Below are positions 49,386 through 60,612 of a DNA stretch of 64,000 nucleotides, one piece after another. The translations under genes and the position numbers were made by a program. Where the stretch lies: the NCBI GenBank assembly GCA_033032865.1, contig JAWHQI010000064.1, positions 3,472,001 through 3,536,000 on the forward strand, written 5' to 3'. Every line of letters begins with the position of its first letter. Positions within the stretch are counted from its first letter, which is position 1. Source of the DNA: Dactylorhiza incarnata. Taxonomy: Eukaryota > Streptophyta > Magnoliopsida > Asparagales > Orchidaceae. The notes under the pieces are model-generated. The model did not search any database, was not told the DNA's origin, and saw nothing but the letters and a program-made list of their open reading frames with translations.

Positions 49386-49571
49386 TGGGACTTGCGGGTC
49401 AGCAATGCCCCTGGTGTTGCGGCACTAGTCGAATCAGAAGGGCGTGTCCCCTGAGAGCCTAACTGGCTGCCCCGTGGATCTGCCCGAGGATAGCCAGCTC
49501 TATAAAGGAGTGGTTGCGCCTCACCAAACAGACCAGTCTTTTGGTGCGGTTGGTTGCGCTATGTCCCTACA
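49383..49571 (+). repeat. 3' LTR of the TRIM element
   Basis: 189 bp, preceded by the 42-G purine tract. Differs from the 5' LTR by a handful of substitutions, for example CCATCTC against CCAGCTC. Confidence 0.88.
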
Positions 49572-50090
49572 GACAGGTTTTGCCGCAAGCCGTCATTTGT
49601 CGTTCTTGAACGATGCTATCGCTCGAAAGGTTGAGTGAGAAACTCGGTCTCAAGAAAACAAAGAAATTGAATTGACTATTTTTGCGGGCGATCTCAGCTT
49701 TGAACAATTTTTGAAATAATAATCATTTTATGAAGATGTGAGCAATACCATTTGAACAATTTTTTTAATTGCTAGCATGATCAGCAAGTTTGCACTTGAG
49801 AGCTTGAGGGTTTGGGTCTGTTTGGGACAGCTCTGGCGGATTGAAAAGCTGTTGTCCGGATATAGCTGTTTTAAAAGAGCTCTCTGGGGAGCAGTTTTGA
49901 AAAGCTGCAGAGTGTTTGAGTGTCCTGTGCAGAAGTGCGCTTTGAAGAGCGATTTTCTAATTTAGCTGTTTGGAGAAACAGCTTTTGAAACCTGTTTTTT
50001 AGAACTTAAAATACATAAAGTTTTAAACGTGGAGAATAATAAAAAACAACCGATAACAATAGTCTTTTACATAATTCTCTGGTAATGCTA

Positions 50091-50883
50091 TCAACGCGCC
50101 CCGTATATTTCTTCGGCAATGCTATCTCGTACTGTAGACATCTGTTCAGCTCCAGCAGCATCACCCATATCGCTTCCAATATCATCCTCCGCCGCAGGGT
50201 CTTCATCCTCTGAGGGAGCGAAAGAAGACTCATCAGCATCACAAGCATTAAACTCAGAGTCCCAGCGAGAAGGATGTCTACGAATGAAGTTATGTAAGAC
50301 CATTGTGGCCAACACTATGGACCTCTGTTTCTTGAAGCTATACTGTGGCATTTTGCTCAGAATGTGTCACTTCTTCTTCCACACTCCAAACGTTCGCTCA
50401 ATAACACTGCGAAGAGATGAATGCGCCTTATTGAAATGTTCTTGACTTCCTTGAACAGGCCGACTCCCACGGGCAAAGTCTGCCAAGTGATATCTTGTAT
50501 CCGGATACGGCTTCAAATAACTCATCTTTAACAGGTATCCAGCATCTACTAAATAATATTTACCTGCATTTATTTTGTATGTTAAACAAGCAAACATTAG
50601 GGGATATTTGAAGGATTTGAATGAATGTAAAAATATTGATTAGTATACCTTGTTGGGGATGCGAAAAATGCAATCTATCGTCTGCCAATGCGCGTGCGAA
50701 GATGCCACTATCATGAGCAGATCCCTCCCATCCAGCCAGGGCAAATATAAAACACATGTTAAAATCACAGACTGCCATTACATTTTGCGTCGTAGTGCCG
50801 TGATGTCCTATGTATCTGACTTGATCTTCTACGGGTATCCTCGCATCTACATGTGTATCTACTTGATCTTCAAATGATCCCAT
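50091..50883 (-). pseudogene. HARBI1-like DDE transposase, broken
   Basis: Cuts and pastes PIF/Harbinger DNA. Reads THVDARIPVEDQVRYIGHHG, TTTQNVMAVCDFNMCFIFAL, AGWEGSAHDSGIF, then an 85-bp GT-AG intron (50564-50648), then KYYLVDAGY, DFARGSRPVQGSQEHFNKAH, SVIERTFGVWKKK and VLHNFIRRHPSRW. The second Asp (SAHDS) and the Glu (IERTFG) of DDE are present. The region of the first Asp is at the deletion edge (VDTHVDAR where GAIDGTH is expected). A TGA near 50367 replaces the Trp expected after KKK. Confidence 0.85.
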
Positions 50884-51085
50884 TTATTTTTCATTTGCAT
50901 TCGATCGTAGCTTTTCCCGGTTCGTTCTTTAAACCCTGCTATCAAATTTTTCCACCCTTCTTTGCTAAAGTGGGCGGTAGGCCGATTCCCCAAACCAATC
51001 TCTTTTATAAAGAGATCACAAAATAACATGACCTCGCTAGACTCCTAACTCGCTATGATTCCTCCTTCTTTTGGTTTACCCATTA
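50884..51085 (-). pseudogene. PIF/Harbinger ORF1 Myb/SANT-like DNA-binding fragment
   Basis: Minus-strand reading gives LFCDLFIKEIGLGNRPTAHF followed by SKEGWKNLIAGF and GKSYDRMQMKNKWDHLK, the trihelix-like domain of the accessory protein of plant PIF/Harbinger elements. It ends exactly where the transposase frame begins, in a different frame, so a deletion has removed the end of ORF1 and the start of ORF2. Confidence 0.78.
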
Positions 51086-51109
51086 CACTATTAATAAGTA
51101 ATGAAATTT

Positions 51110-51475
51110 TAAAACATACACAAATAAAATAAAACACACACACATCACAAACATATACACATACACATCACAAACATATACACACACATATACACACACA
51201 TCACACATCACAAACATATACACACACACATATACACACACACATCACAAACATATACACATACACACACATCACAAACACACACACACACACATATATA
51301 CACACACACATCACACATCACACATCACAAACATATACACACACACACACATATGCACACACACATCACAAACATATACACATACACATACACACACACA
51401 CATATACACATACACACACAACATAAATCACACACACACACAAGAACAAAACTGAAAAACACAACATAAATCACA
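51110..51475. repeat. CA/TA-rich compound microsatellite inside the Harbinger element
   Basis: Long alternation of ACACAC, ATATACACAC and the phrase ACATCACAAACATATACACA repeated about eight times over some 360 bp. Confidence 0.9.
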
Positions 51476-52030
51476 CAGATAATACAAATCGAAAACCAAA
51501 AGGCTCACCTGCGCCAAATCAAAGCCGACGAAGCTAGGGCTCTGGAGTCGGGCTCGGGGAGGAAGAACGCTATGCACACGTCTGGATCTGGGAGGAAGAA
51601 GATCGGCGAAGGTCCGTCGTCGGCGTCGGAATGCTAGGGCACGACTGGATCTGGACAAGGCCCGTCGTCGGCGTCGGAAATGGAGGGGGAAGCGGCGGAG
51701 GAGGGAGCGGCGGAAATGGAGGGAGGAGCATTTGAAATGGAGGGAGAAGCGTCGGAAATGGAGGGGGAGGCGGCGGAGGAGGGAGCGTCGACACTGGTCG
51801 CGGGATCGGGAGAGATCGCGGGTCGCGGGATCGGGAGAGGTCGAATCGCGGGCTTGTTCCGCGCTTCCTGCAGAGTGATACGTGGGGGGAGGGGGGCTTC
51901 CGGATAAGAGCGCTGGTAGCGGCTCTTTGAAGAGCGCTTTCTTTAGGGAGCTGTCCCAAACGGCAGTAATAACAGCTCTGGCGGCTGGGAAAGAGCTTCT
52001 CCAGCCTCCAGAGCTCTCCCAAACAGACCC

Positions 52031-52235
52031 TTTGTTTGACGTGGTGTTTTTGCTTCGGTGAGTTTGGACAAAAACACCACCGTCATATGATGTGTTTGGC
52101 ATGACAACGGTTATGTCCGTTACCAAGGAAAAAAATTAGTTTTTAACATAAAAGTGACAATTTCTCATGTGAGGTTTTCCATTCATGAAAGATGGTTCAT
52201 GATCATAGCATTCATGACTGCCGCACCGTACCCAA
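52031..52235. mobile_element. Harbinger-like MITE, copy 3, abutting the Harbinger element
   Basis: GGACAAAAACACCACCGTCAT, TGTTTGGCATGACAACGG and AAAATTAGTTTTTAACAT parallel the interiors of the copies at 44397 and 48133. The left end is cut at the right terminus of the Harbinger transposon. Confidence 0.65.
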
Positions 52236-52434
52236 AGATCTTTGGAGCAACATAAAAAGTGACTTCTCTCATAGGAGTAGGTTTACTATTTATAGACATA
52301 CTGAAGTTAGAACAGTTTCATCACATGAAATTTTTTGTCACATTCATTTCCTTTATGGACCTGGTAGTACTTAACAATGTTCGTTCTTTCTTTGTGTTAT
52401 TTCATTCTTTTGTTAGGTATGAGAACATGATGTA

Positions 52435-54291
52435 ACATCCCTCGCATACAACTAGACTCCTTGTGTGTTAATTGGGCTCCTCCGTGTAAGAAGTTGGTCT
52501 CAATTAACAAACAAACCATCAACTTGGTCTAGTTAGCCCAATATAGTGCAACTTGAGTCTTGCTAGGTCTAGGTGAGCTCAATCGAACATGATGAACATC
52601 ACACATTGCTCTAATGAGTACCGACGCGCACAACTCACCTAAAATGGTGATTTCACCATCCATAGGTACCCATGACCCACCAATGGGCCAAATTGGTACC
52701 AATATAACATATGAAGTGAATTATCATAACATTGAATTAAAATTAATTAAATGGATTATTTAATTAATTGAGCATTTAATTGAATTAAATAGGAAATAAT
52801 GGAAAGTGAACTCTAATTGACCCTAACTACACTCAAATTAATTATTGGGGGTATTTTGTATTAATTCGTTAAATAAAATAATTTATATAATTAACAATTC
52901 AATTTGATTGGATTTAAATCAAATAATTGAAATAAAAAAACAAGTAAGCCCTAGAAATTTAGGAAAAATATTTAGGGCCTCCCTTGACCATGGGGGACAT
53001 TTAATTAATTAACATCATAAATGATTAAAGATATATGAAACATAAGGCCTTTCCATAACCTAAGCCCACTAAACAAGTGACTCAAGCCCAATTAGGCTTA
53101 GCCATCCCATTAACCATCATCCATTAGCCCATGTGGTGGATCTCACTGCCACTTCAGCCTAGTGTTTGACCTAAAAGTCAACACACAATCCAATTTAGGT
53201 CAAATTACTTGAAGGGTGAATTGTCTCCTCAAACCCAAGCTCTCACTTCATGGAAATCCCCTAAAAGAATCTGCCCACACTTGACTCCACCCTCTATAAG
53301 TAACTTGGCGTCCGGAGGTGGTAGAAATTGTCGGAGGTTGCGTACAAGCAACCTCCACTCACGGGTTGGGTTAGGTCAACCCTCCCCCACTATAAATAGA
53401 GACCCAGGCTCATGGCAGAAGCACCCCACCCCTAGTGTGACCTCAAACGAAATAGGAGACACGTCTTCCTCCCCTCCAGTGATCACCGACGAAAACCACA
53501 ATAAATTCGTCCTTCCCAAGAACAATGGCGGACACCTGAAGATCCAGCCGCCTTCACGCTATCCTAGTGAGCTCCCTAACTCCCCACACTTTCAGATTTC
53601 AATCCCAACCTCTGGCGAGCTCTTAGATCGTGGAAGAGACATTTTCTAGCGATGTTACCCTTCGGGCCACCCACACGATCTCGACGGACAAACACCAGTC
53701 TTAGTGGACGGTGGGTCATCGTGATGTCAGGGGATACCACCCAGGATTTCCCCGGCGGTCCTTAAGCCAAGCCATCCCGAAGAAAACAAGGAGGAGGCGG
53801 AGGCCGACACGACTGTAGAAACGATAATATCCGCGGGTAGAGATTTTTCGGCCACCACCGGAGCGGCAAGTCACCGGACCACCACCCACCGATGCGCCTC
53901 ACTCCGGCGAGTCGACTAGGAGGTCAATAGTGATAACCCTTCAGTGGCAGCAGGAGTGGCGGAGCCCCACAAAACTCGGGCTGACGATATCGCCTAGCCA
54001 TCGTCAGATCCCATGCAGATGTTCTAGGTCGTCCAAATCCACATACCAATGATTGGGGAAGGAAATGTCGAACTCTCTCGCTGTGTTGTGTAAGGATTTA
54101 TCCGGCTAACTTTATCCGGTCATTTGATTGGCTTTAAGATCAGTGCTACCTATTCTTACCTTATCAAACCTTAGTTGCATACTTTATTTTATTGTTGTTT
54201 CTGAGCCAATTATTAATTATATGGAGGTTGATTCATAAAAAGTGATCAACACCAATATTGCAGAGAATTTAATTCTCTACAGCGTTAATTA
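52435..54291. repeat. Possible long LTR (TGTAACATCCC...CTACA)
   Basis: Starts TGTAACATCCCTCGC, a common opening of gypsy LTRs, contains CTATAAATAGAGACCC (near 53389) as a TATA region, and could end at ATTCTCTACA (54291). The interior 52700-53050 is very AT-rich with TTAATTAATT repeats. No partner LTR, primer site or target duplication seen. The 146-codon frame at 53209-53649 lies across the TATA region and is not taken as a gene. Confidence 0.35.
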
Positions 54292-56194
54292 AGGGCAAGA
54301 TTTATTTTGAGCACATCTAAACTCTTCAAAATGTGACCGAAGATGACGATAAATTAAAATTTCTGCTCGGGTCAATTTTTCAAAAACTTCACCCTAGATT
54401 ATGTACCTCATAATGAACACTAATAGGAAAACAATGAACACCAAAGTTGTATCTCTATATATTAGCTATAATTTTGATATTCAAAGCCTTTTCATCATAA
54501 GCCTCTGCAACCCTCTAAAATATACCCCAAATTGACAAAAAATATTTTAAAATCTGTCATTCACTGGTTTTCAAAAATGGCTGGCTAATGGTTGTTTTCC
54601 TTAACTTCACTTACAAATTGGAGGATCTTAGGGGTTGTATTCAAAAAATGACATCAAGGACAAAGTTGTGTATTATCTACAACTTTAATGAAGAGCCCAA
54701 CATATGTTGAAGCCTCTAGATGGATCATATTTTGACCTAAATCAGGCAATAAATTATTTTTGTTACAAAAGTTTGGTTAATAATCTCATACTTTAAGCTG
54801 ATTTTTTAAATAAATAGACAATTCAATTGTAAATAATTTGAATATTAAAGTTGTAGTCCTATGTATTGATTGCAACTTTGGTATTTAGTATTTCAATAAT
54901 GGGAGCCTTTTGGTCACTCCAAATGGGGCCCTCAAAAGGGCAAAAAGCTAAAACAAAAGTTTCATGAATTCTTTAAGCCTTAGAGATAGAATTGATAAAA
55001 AATCTTATAAGAAACAAAGTTGTAGAGAATGTATAGACCTACAATTTTGCCCTTGGGATCTACTTATTTTAAGGTCTCTAAGTGGGACAAAACAAGACTT
55101 GAAGTAGACTAACATTTTTTTAAGTCAAATGTGAAAAACCTTGATTATAAAAAGAAACTAAGGCATACTTGTCGATGATGAATGGAAATTTTGCACCCGC
55201 TCTCGCATTCACTTATTCATACTTCACACATGCATAATGTGGGTAGGAGGGGTGCATAAATGCGGTGAGCTCGTCGGCTCTCCAATTAGGTCATACTAAC
55301 AGGTGAGTAGGACGACAGACTCTGGATTGATTCGGAGTGGAGGCGGTCGTAGTATAGCTACCTATTTTCTATGTTGGGCTTACTCCTTGTGTAATATGAT
55401 TTCTCCGGGATGACGACGAAGACAAGTGTTTGTGTCCTCGTCGATATTACTAAGGTGTAGTTAAATCATGAGCATGTGTTGACACCATGCCTAAAAGTTG
55501 AATTTGACCTGCTCATTGTCATTGTTGGGCCACGTCGGTGAGGTTGCGTGGATAGCGTCTCCCACGAAGTAATTATTATGTCGATATAGAGGAAAACATA
55601 TGAAAATATTGCATAGTGAACATCGGCATAACATCATCACTATATCTCTTAAAATATTCTGCTTACTTATCTAATTACTTGCTCGTCTTCCTTTATTATA
55701 ATATATGCTTCAGTTATTGTGCTAACAATTTTTGGAGCTTCTCTATACCTCAAGCGTTAAACTGGGATGGGCGAGGATAAAGAGACTCAATTAGTCGATT
55801 TCAACTAACCCATTTGCCACACACCCCACCCCAGCTTACGGAGGTGGATAGAGTGACGCAACCGGTGGTGCAAGGTGACGGGCACGAGCAAGAGCAGGAG
55901 GTGGAAACCCATGAAATGAGCATGGCGTTCGAGTTAGACTTAGAAGTGAGAATTCTACATTTGTACTTTTGTTTTTATTATAATTAAACTTAATGTAACT
56001 ATTGCGGCATTGCACACCCTTTATTATCTTCCCACTTGAAATTATTACTATACTATTCCACTTAATTGATATTTTCACATTGGTGTAATAGTCTTACAAG
56101 ACGAAGGTTTTGGGAAGCAAGTCATGGACATGAGTGAAGACGGGCCCTCTTCCTCAAAGTGATTCTTTTCTTGCGACGTTCATCTTGAGCATAT
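54292..56194. other. Repeat-like non-coding DNA
   Basis: AT-rich, with recurring phrases such as CAAAGTTGTAGAGAATGTATAG and AAAGTTGT(A/G)T. Typical of decayed retrotransposon leader or LTR sequence. No gene or protein motif recognised. Confidence 0.45.
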
Positions 56195-57679
56195 TGTTGG
56201 AGTTTCTACGGTGATCCGGAAGTAATCAAGCAGTTAGTCTTACTGCCAACGCGATATGAGCCTATAGGGTCGCACATAAAGCGTTTGGAGAAGTTGGAGA
56301 AAGGATTGTGTTGGTCTTGCTCATATTTGATATGAGTGATAGGATCAATCCTATGACTATTTGGAATATAATTGGTTCGGGAAGACTTCTCATAGATATT
56401 GTGAACATTGTATGGAGCATGTTGGAAAGGTTTCAAGACGATATTGTGAATATTGTCGAGAAAACTTTAAAACGACATTGTGAACGTCGTCGTGACAGAT
56501 AGCCTGTTGTCAGGATCACAAGCCGATATTATGAATATCGACTCGTGATCAATGTCGTCGAGATTGTCTCGATTACATGAACTAACAGGAAATTCGTCAA
56601 GAATGTCTCGAAGATTTCGTCTAGAATGTCTCCGAGATTTCGTCGAGAATGTCTCGGAGATTTCGTCGAGAATGTCTCGGCGATTTCGTCGAGATGTCTC
56701 GGCGATTTCGTCGAGATGTCTCGGCGAGTTCGTCGAGATGTCTCAGCGATTTCGTCGAGATGTCTCAGCGAGTTCGGCGAGATGTCTCGACGAGTTCGGC
56801 GAGATGTCTCGACGAGTTCGTCGAGATGTATCAACGAGTTCATCGAGACTGTCTCGACGAAAGACTGTCACTGGTCAGTTCGTCGAGACTGTCTCGACGA
56901 ATGATTGTTTTCGTTGAGATGTCTCGACGAATCAGTCGAGACTGTCTCGACGGTTTCATCGAAAATGTCTCAACGTTTTCGTAGAAATGTATCGACAAAT
57001 TTGTCGAGATGTCTCGACAAATAAGTGATCCCGACGGAAAACTTTAAGTTATGTTTTACCTGGTCTGTGGATAGCAGGGTTGTAGTCTGTCTTTTCTCTG
57101 AGTATAAAAGAGTAAACCTTTTAGGTTCGTCGCTTCTCCTCAAGATTGAGAGGAATTGTTCCTTGAGATCTTGGCGGTGCTTCAGGAGTTGAATAGGAAT
57201 CGTTCGTTGTGTTTCTCGCGACTTCTATAGATCCATGGGAAGGGTTCCTGTAGGATCTTGCCGCCTCTCATCCGCTCCTCGCAGTCGTCGCCTCTCCTTA
57301 GACAAATCTAGTGGTCCATGAAGACGCAGATGGCACTCCATCTCCGACCTAGCTCTTGTTGGACAAGAGGCTTAGGGTTCTCCTTCGCTCGTGTGGACTT
57401 CTATAGAGGTATAGACTTATTTCTACACTAACTTCTCCGACGAACAGTCCAATCTTGACAGAGCCGAAGGAAGCACAAAGGAAGGACACAGAATAAGATA
57501 CCGATACCCAGAAGAATTTTCTTGGAGCATCCAATTGAGTATTGACTCAATTCCGCAAAGGTAATTTTATTATTGTTCTTGATTCATGGTCTTAGCAAGA
57601 TCCATATGTCTCTTTTGGGTTATTCTTGTATATTTCGTTGCGCACATTTGATGTGACTACCACTAAGGAAAACCCAACA
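56195..57679 (+). repeat. 5' LTR of copia element 3 (1,485 bp)
   Basis: From TGTTGGAGTTTCTACGG to GGAAAACCCAACA, next to an iMet primer site. Contains a hairpin minisatellite (56545-57030) and GAGTATAAAAGAG near 57100 as TATA box. The right boundary is firm; the left boundary rests on the TG start. Confidence 0.68.
56545..57030. repeat. Hairpin-forming minisatellite (TTCGTCGAGATGTCTCGGCGA units)
   Basis: About 20 imperfect units of 21-24 bp. Many are self-complementary: TCGTCGAGA, a short spacer, TCTCGACGA. Because units often differ by whole triplets, overlapping frames stay open on both strands and predict RRFRRDVS-like repeats that are not genes. Confidence 0.85.
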
Positions 57680-58534
57680 GTGGTATCAGAGGGAGGTTTC
57701 TGCTATTTCCACGTTTCAGAAATTGTTCCATTTGCAGTAACCATCTGTCTCTATGTTAGTTTGTGAAACTAAATGCATAGAGAGACGAGCGTGTCTACTG
57801 CTATAAGGGTGTTTGTCTGTGCTAGCATCTAGTACATGTAAATCCAAAGATTTAGAAATGTTCTAAATATTCAGATTTAGTACATATCATCAAAAGTTGA
57901 TGGTTTTGTGTATCTGGAATGTATCCATGTTATGCTTATTATTTCTTTTGTGATAATATGTGCACATTGATTAAATGTTAATCAAGATTAATTGTTAATC
58001 AAGCATCATGAAAAATCCCTTAAATAATATTAAGTATTCGAATGTTTTCTGATGGATGACACTCTTTCCACCTCGATCGATGAAGTGTGGACATGTCAAA
58101 GCAAGGTGCATTAATCTATCTTGGTAAGGGTGCGAGCGGATAATTGTGATATATCACTGTCGACATTAGGTCCATCTTAACTAGGTGACCTCAAAGGTTG
58201 AGTGCCTAGAGGCATAGGGTTGTCATACACCATATGATGGATGCGAATAAAGAGTTATTCACCGACCATACAAGAGTTGCATAGTGATGCAATTGGCAAA
58301 CATAGTCTACCTAAACAACCACATTGTGGGTGATCAGCCAAAGTTGGCTTACGATGACAGTGAAATACGGATCTTGTCCACTAAGAGAATAGCTCGCATA
58401 AACTCTCCGAATTGATATTGAGGGTTATCAATTTGATTAAAATAGTGGGAGTTTTTAATAAAAGTCCTTATTAAAATAAAATGTATTTTGAAATATAGTA
58501 CTAAAATGTTTTGCAAATTTATTGTAGAATTTTC

Positions 58535-59351
58535 ATGGCAAGTGGATCTCACTCCAACTTGTTCCTGAGAGTTATCCTTAAGAAGGACAAGCTCAACGAA
58601 ATGAATTTCCTTGACTAGTATAGGAACTCGATGATTGTCCTCAGGCAAGAGCACAAGCTCTATGTCTTGGAAGAGGAAGCCCCCATAGAGCCGACCGGGA
58701 ATGCTCCCCGAGCAAACAAAGATGCTTACAAGAAGTATTCAGATGATACCCTATATGTGGAATGTCTCATGCTTGCCACCACGTCCTCTGAGCTTCAGAA
58801 GCAACACAAGAGCATGTGTGGTTATGAGATAATCGAGCATCTCAAGAAAATGTTCGAGGGGCAAGCTCGGCAAGAGAGGTTTGACATATCCAAAGCATTA
58901 TTTCAGGAAAAATTGGAGCTCGAGACTCAGTAGGGACTCACGTACTCAAGATGATTGGGTATATTGAGAACCTTGAAAGACTGGGTTTTCCCTTGGGCCA
59001 AGAGTTGGCCACTGATCTGATCCTGCAATCGTTGTCGGACAGTTATGAGCAGTTCGTCTTGAACTATAACATGAATGAGATAAACAAGACACTGCCCGAG
59101 CTCTTAGGCATGTTGAGAACTGCCGAGAACAACATGAAGAACGCCAAGCCTGCTATCCCCATACTGATGGTGCATAAAGGCAAGGCCAAGGCCAAGGGAT
59201 CTAAGAAGATGAAGATAGGATCTAAGTCTTATCTTGATCACAAGTCTTCAGCACTAAAGAAGAAAGGTCTAGCTAAGAAAGGGAAGTACCACCATTGCGG
59301 TAAGGCAGAGCATTGGAGGAGGAATTGTCCCCTCTATATTGAGGATCTGTA
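58535..59351 (+). pseudogene. Ty1/copia gag (UBN2-type), with stops
   Basis: MASGSHSNLFLRVILKKDKL, NEMNFLD then TAG (58616-58618) where Trp of LDWYRN is expected, then YRNSMIVLRQEHKLYVLEEE. A second TAG lies at 58931. It continues GYIENLERLGFPLGQELATD, LILQSLSDSYEQFVLNYNM and ends in a zinc knuckle YHHCGKAEHWRRNC in which the first Cys is now Tyr. Not functional. Confidence 0.85.
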
Positions 59352-59379
59352 GAAGAAGAAGGGAAGTGTGACTTCCTCT

Positions 59380-60612
59380 TCAGGTATTTTCATTATAGAA
59401 ATAAACATTTCTGCTCCATCATCTTGGGTATTGGATACCGTATGCGGTTCTTACATTTATACAAATATACATGAACCGTGAAAGAGAAGAATACTGGGTA
59501 AAGGAGAGGTAGACATGCACGTTGGAAATGGAGCAAGAGTTGTTGTCATTGTCATTGGAGTCTATCATCTTTCTTTACCCACTGGCTTGTAATAGAACTA
59601 GATAACTGTTATTTTGTTCCAGCCATTACTCGAAACATTATATCCATTTCATGTCTTGACATGAAAGGCTTTTCATTTATAATTAAGAACAATTGTTGTT
59701 CAATTTTTATAAATGATGTTTATTATGGTGTAGCACAATTGTTTAATGATTTATATGTTTTGAACTTAGACCATCCGATCTATAATGTAGAGAATACTAA
59801 AAGACTAAAAACTAATGACTCAAATCCCAGGTTTCTTTGGCATTGTCGTTTGGGTCATATAAATGAGAAACGCATATTCAAGCTCCATAAAGATGGAATC
59901 TTGGACTCATTTGATTATGAATCATTTGAGAGATGCGAGTCTTGTTTATTGTGCAAGATAACGAAAGCCCCTTTCACTAGATGTACTGAGAGGACTGATG
60001 ATCTCTTGGGTGTGATACATAGTGATGTATGCGGACCCATGAATTCTATGGCTAGAGGTGGGTTCTACTACTTCATTACATTCACTGATGATTTCAGTAG
60101 ATACGGATATGTGTTTCTTATGAAGAACAAATCTGAAACCTTTGAAAAGTTCAGAGTTTAAGAATGAAGTAGAGAACCAACTAGGAAAAAAAATAAAAGC
60201 ACTCTGATCTGATCGAGGTGGCGAATATCTGAGTCATGAGTTTCATGATCATCTAAAAGAGTGTGGTATTGTATCACAGTTCACTCCGCCCGGAACACCA
60301 CAACATAATGGTGTATCTAAGAGGAGAAATTGTACTTTGTTAGACACGGTACGGTCAATGATGAGTCATGCAGATTTGCCCATTTCCTTTTGGGATTTTG
60401 CTATAGAGACTGCTGCATTTACACTAAATCGAGTTCTGACAAAGACGGTTCAAAAGACATCATATGAGATATGGTCTGGGAAGCGTCCTAGTGTGTCTTT
60501 CATTAAGATTTGGGGTTGTGAGGAATATGTGCGACGTCAGATGCCTGACAAGCTGGAACCCAAGTCAGATAAGTGTTATCTTGTGGGATATCCTAAGGAA
60601 ACCAAAGGTTAT
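59380..60612 (+). pseudogene. Ty1/copia protease and integrase, with stops
   Basis: Protease remnant SSWVLDTVCGSYI (59417-59455, the catalytic D-S/T-G is damaged), then NIISISCLDMKGFSF, pre-integrase FLWHCRLGHINEKRIFKLHK and CESCLLCKITKAPF, integrase core HSDVCGPMNSMARGGFYYFI with FTDDFSRYGYVFLMK, a decayed part (60160-60330), and then FWDFAIETAAFTLNRVLTKT, SYEIWSGKRPSVSFIKIWGC, DKCYLVGYPKETKGYC. Cut by the insertion at 60613. Confidence 0.85.

Larger units (their letters stand above)
49100..49571 (+). mobile_element. TRIM/SMART-type miniature LTR retrotransposon, 472 bp
   Basis: Two 189-bp LTRs (49100-49288 and 49383-49571) begin TGTTGGGACTTGCGGGTCAG and end CTATGTCCCTACA, with only a few differences. 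The interior is only 94 bp: the iMet primer site TGGTATCAGAGG (49291-49302), GGTCACGGGTTCAAAACCCC, and a run of 42 G (49336-49377) ending GGAGGAT, which can act as a polypurine tract. GACGG (49095-49099) and GACAG (49572-49576) are a one-mismatch target duplication. Each LTR has TCTATAAAGGAG as a TATA region. No coding capacity. Confidence 0.9.
49814..52030 (-). mobile_element. PIF/Harbinger DNA transposon, internally deleted
   Basis: 2,217 bp. Ends GGGTCTGTTTGGGACAGCTC and, inverted, GAGCTCTCCCAAACAGACCC, with TTT on both sides (49811-49813 and 52031-52033), fitting the 3-bp target of this superfamily. The minus strand carries a SANT/Myb-like ORF1 fragment (50884-51085) joined to the DDE transposase ORF2 (50091-50883). 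A CA-rich microsatellite (51110-51475) and a low-complexity GC stretch (51520-51900) fill its right half. Confidence 0.85.
56195..60612 (+). mobile_element. Ty1/copia retrotransposon 3 (5' part), interrupted by a second element
   Basis: 5' LTR 56195-57679, primer site TGGTATCAGAGG at 57681-57692, gag 58535-59351, protease-integrase 59380-60612. The pol frame stops inside the integrase, where the LTR of another element begins with TGTTGGATCG at 60613. The rest, including RT and the 3' LTR, must lie beyond the inserted element, outside the window. Confidence 0.8.

Noticed and set aside
49100..49571. Cassandra-type TRIM
   Set aside because: Cassandra LTRs carry a 5S rRNA-like segment; none is seen here.
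51428..52126. 232- and 150-codon minus-strand frames
   Set aside because: Low-complexity GC-rich leader of the Harbinger element; one crosses its terminus into flanking MITE DNA.
53209..53649. 146-codon plus-strand frame
   Set aside because: Spans a TATA region in LTR-like DNA, no family likeness.
56552..56984. Arg-rich repeat proteins on both strands
   Set aside because: Translation of the LTR minisatellite in three frames.
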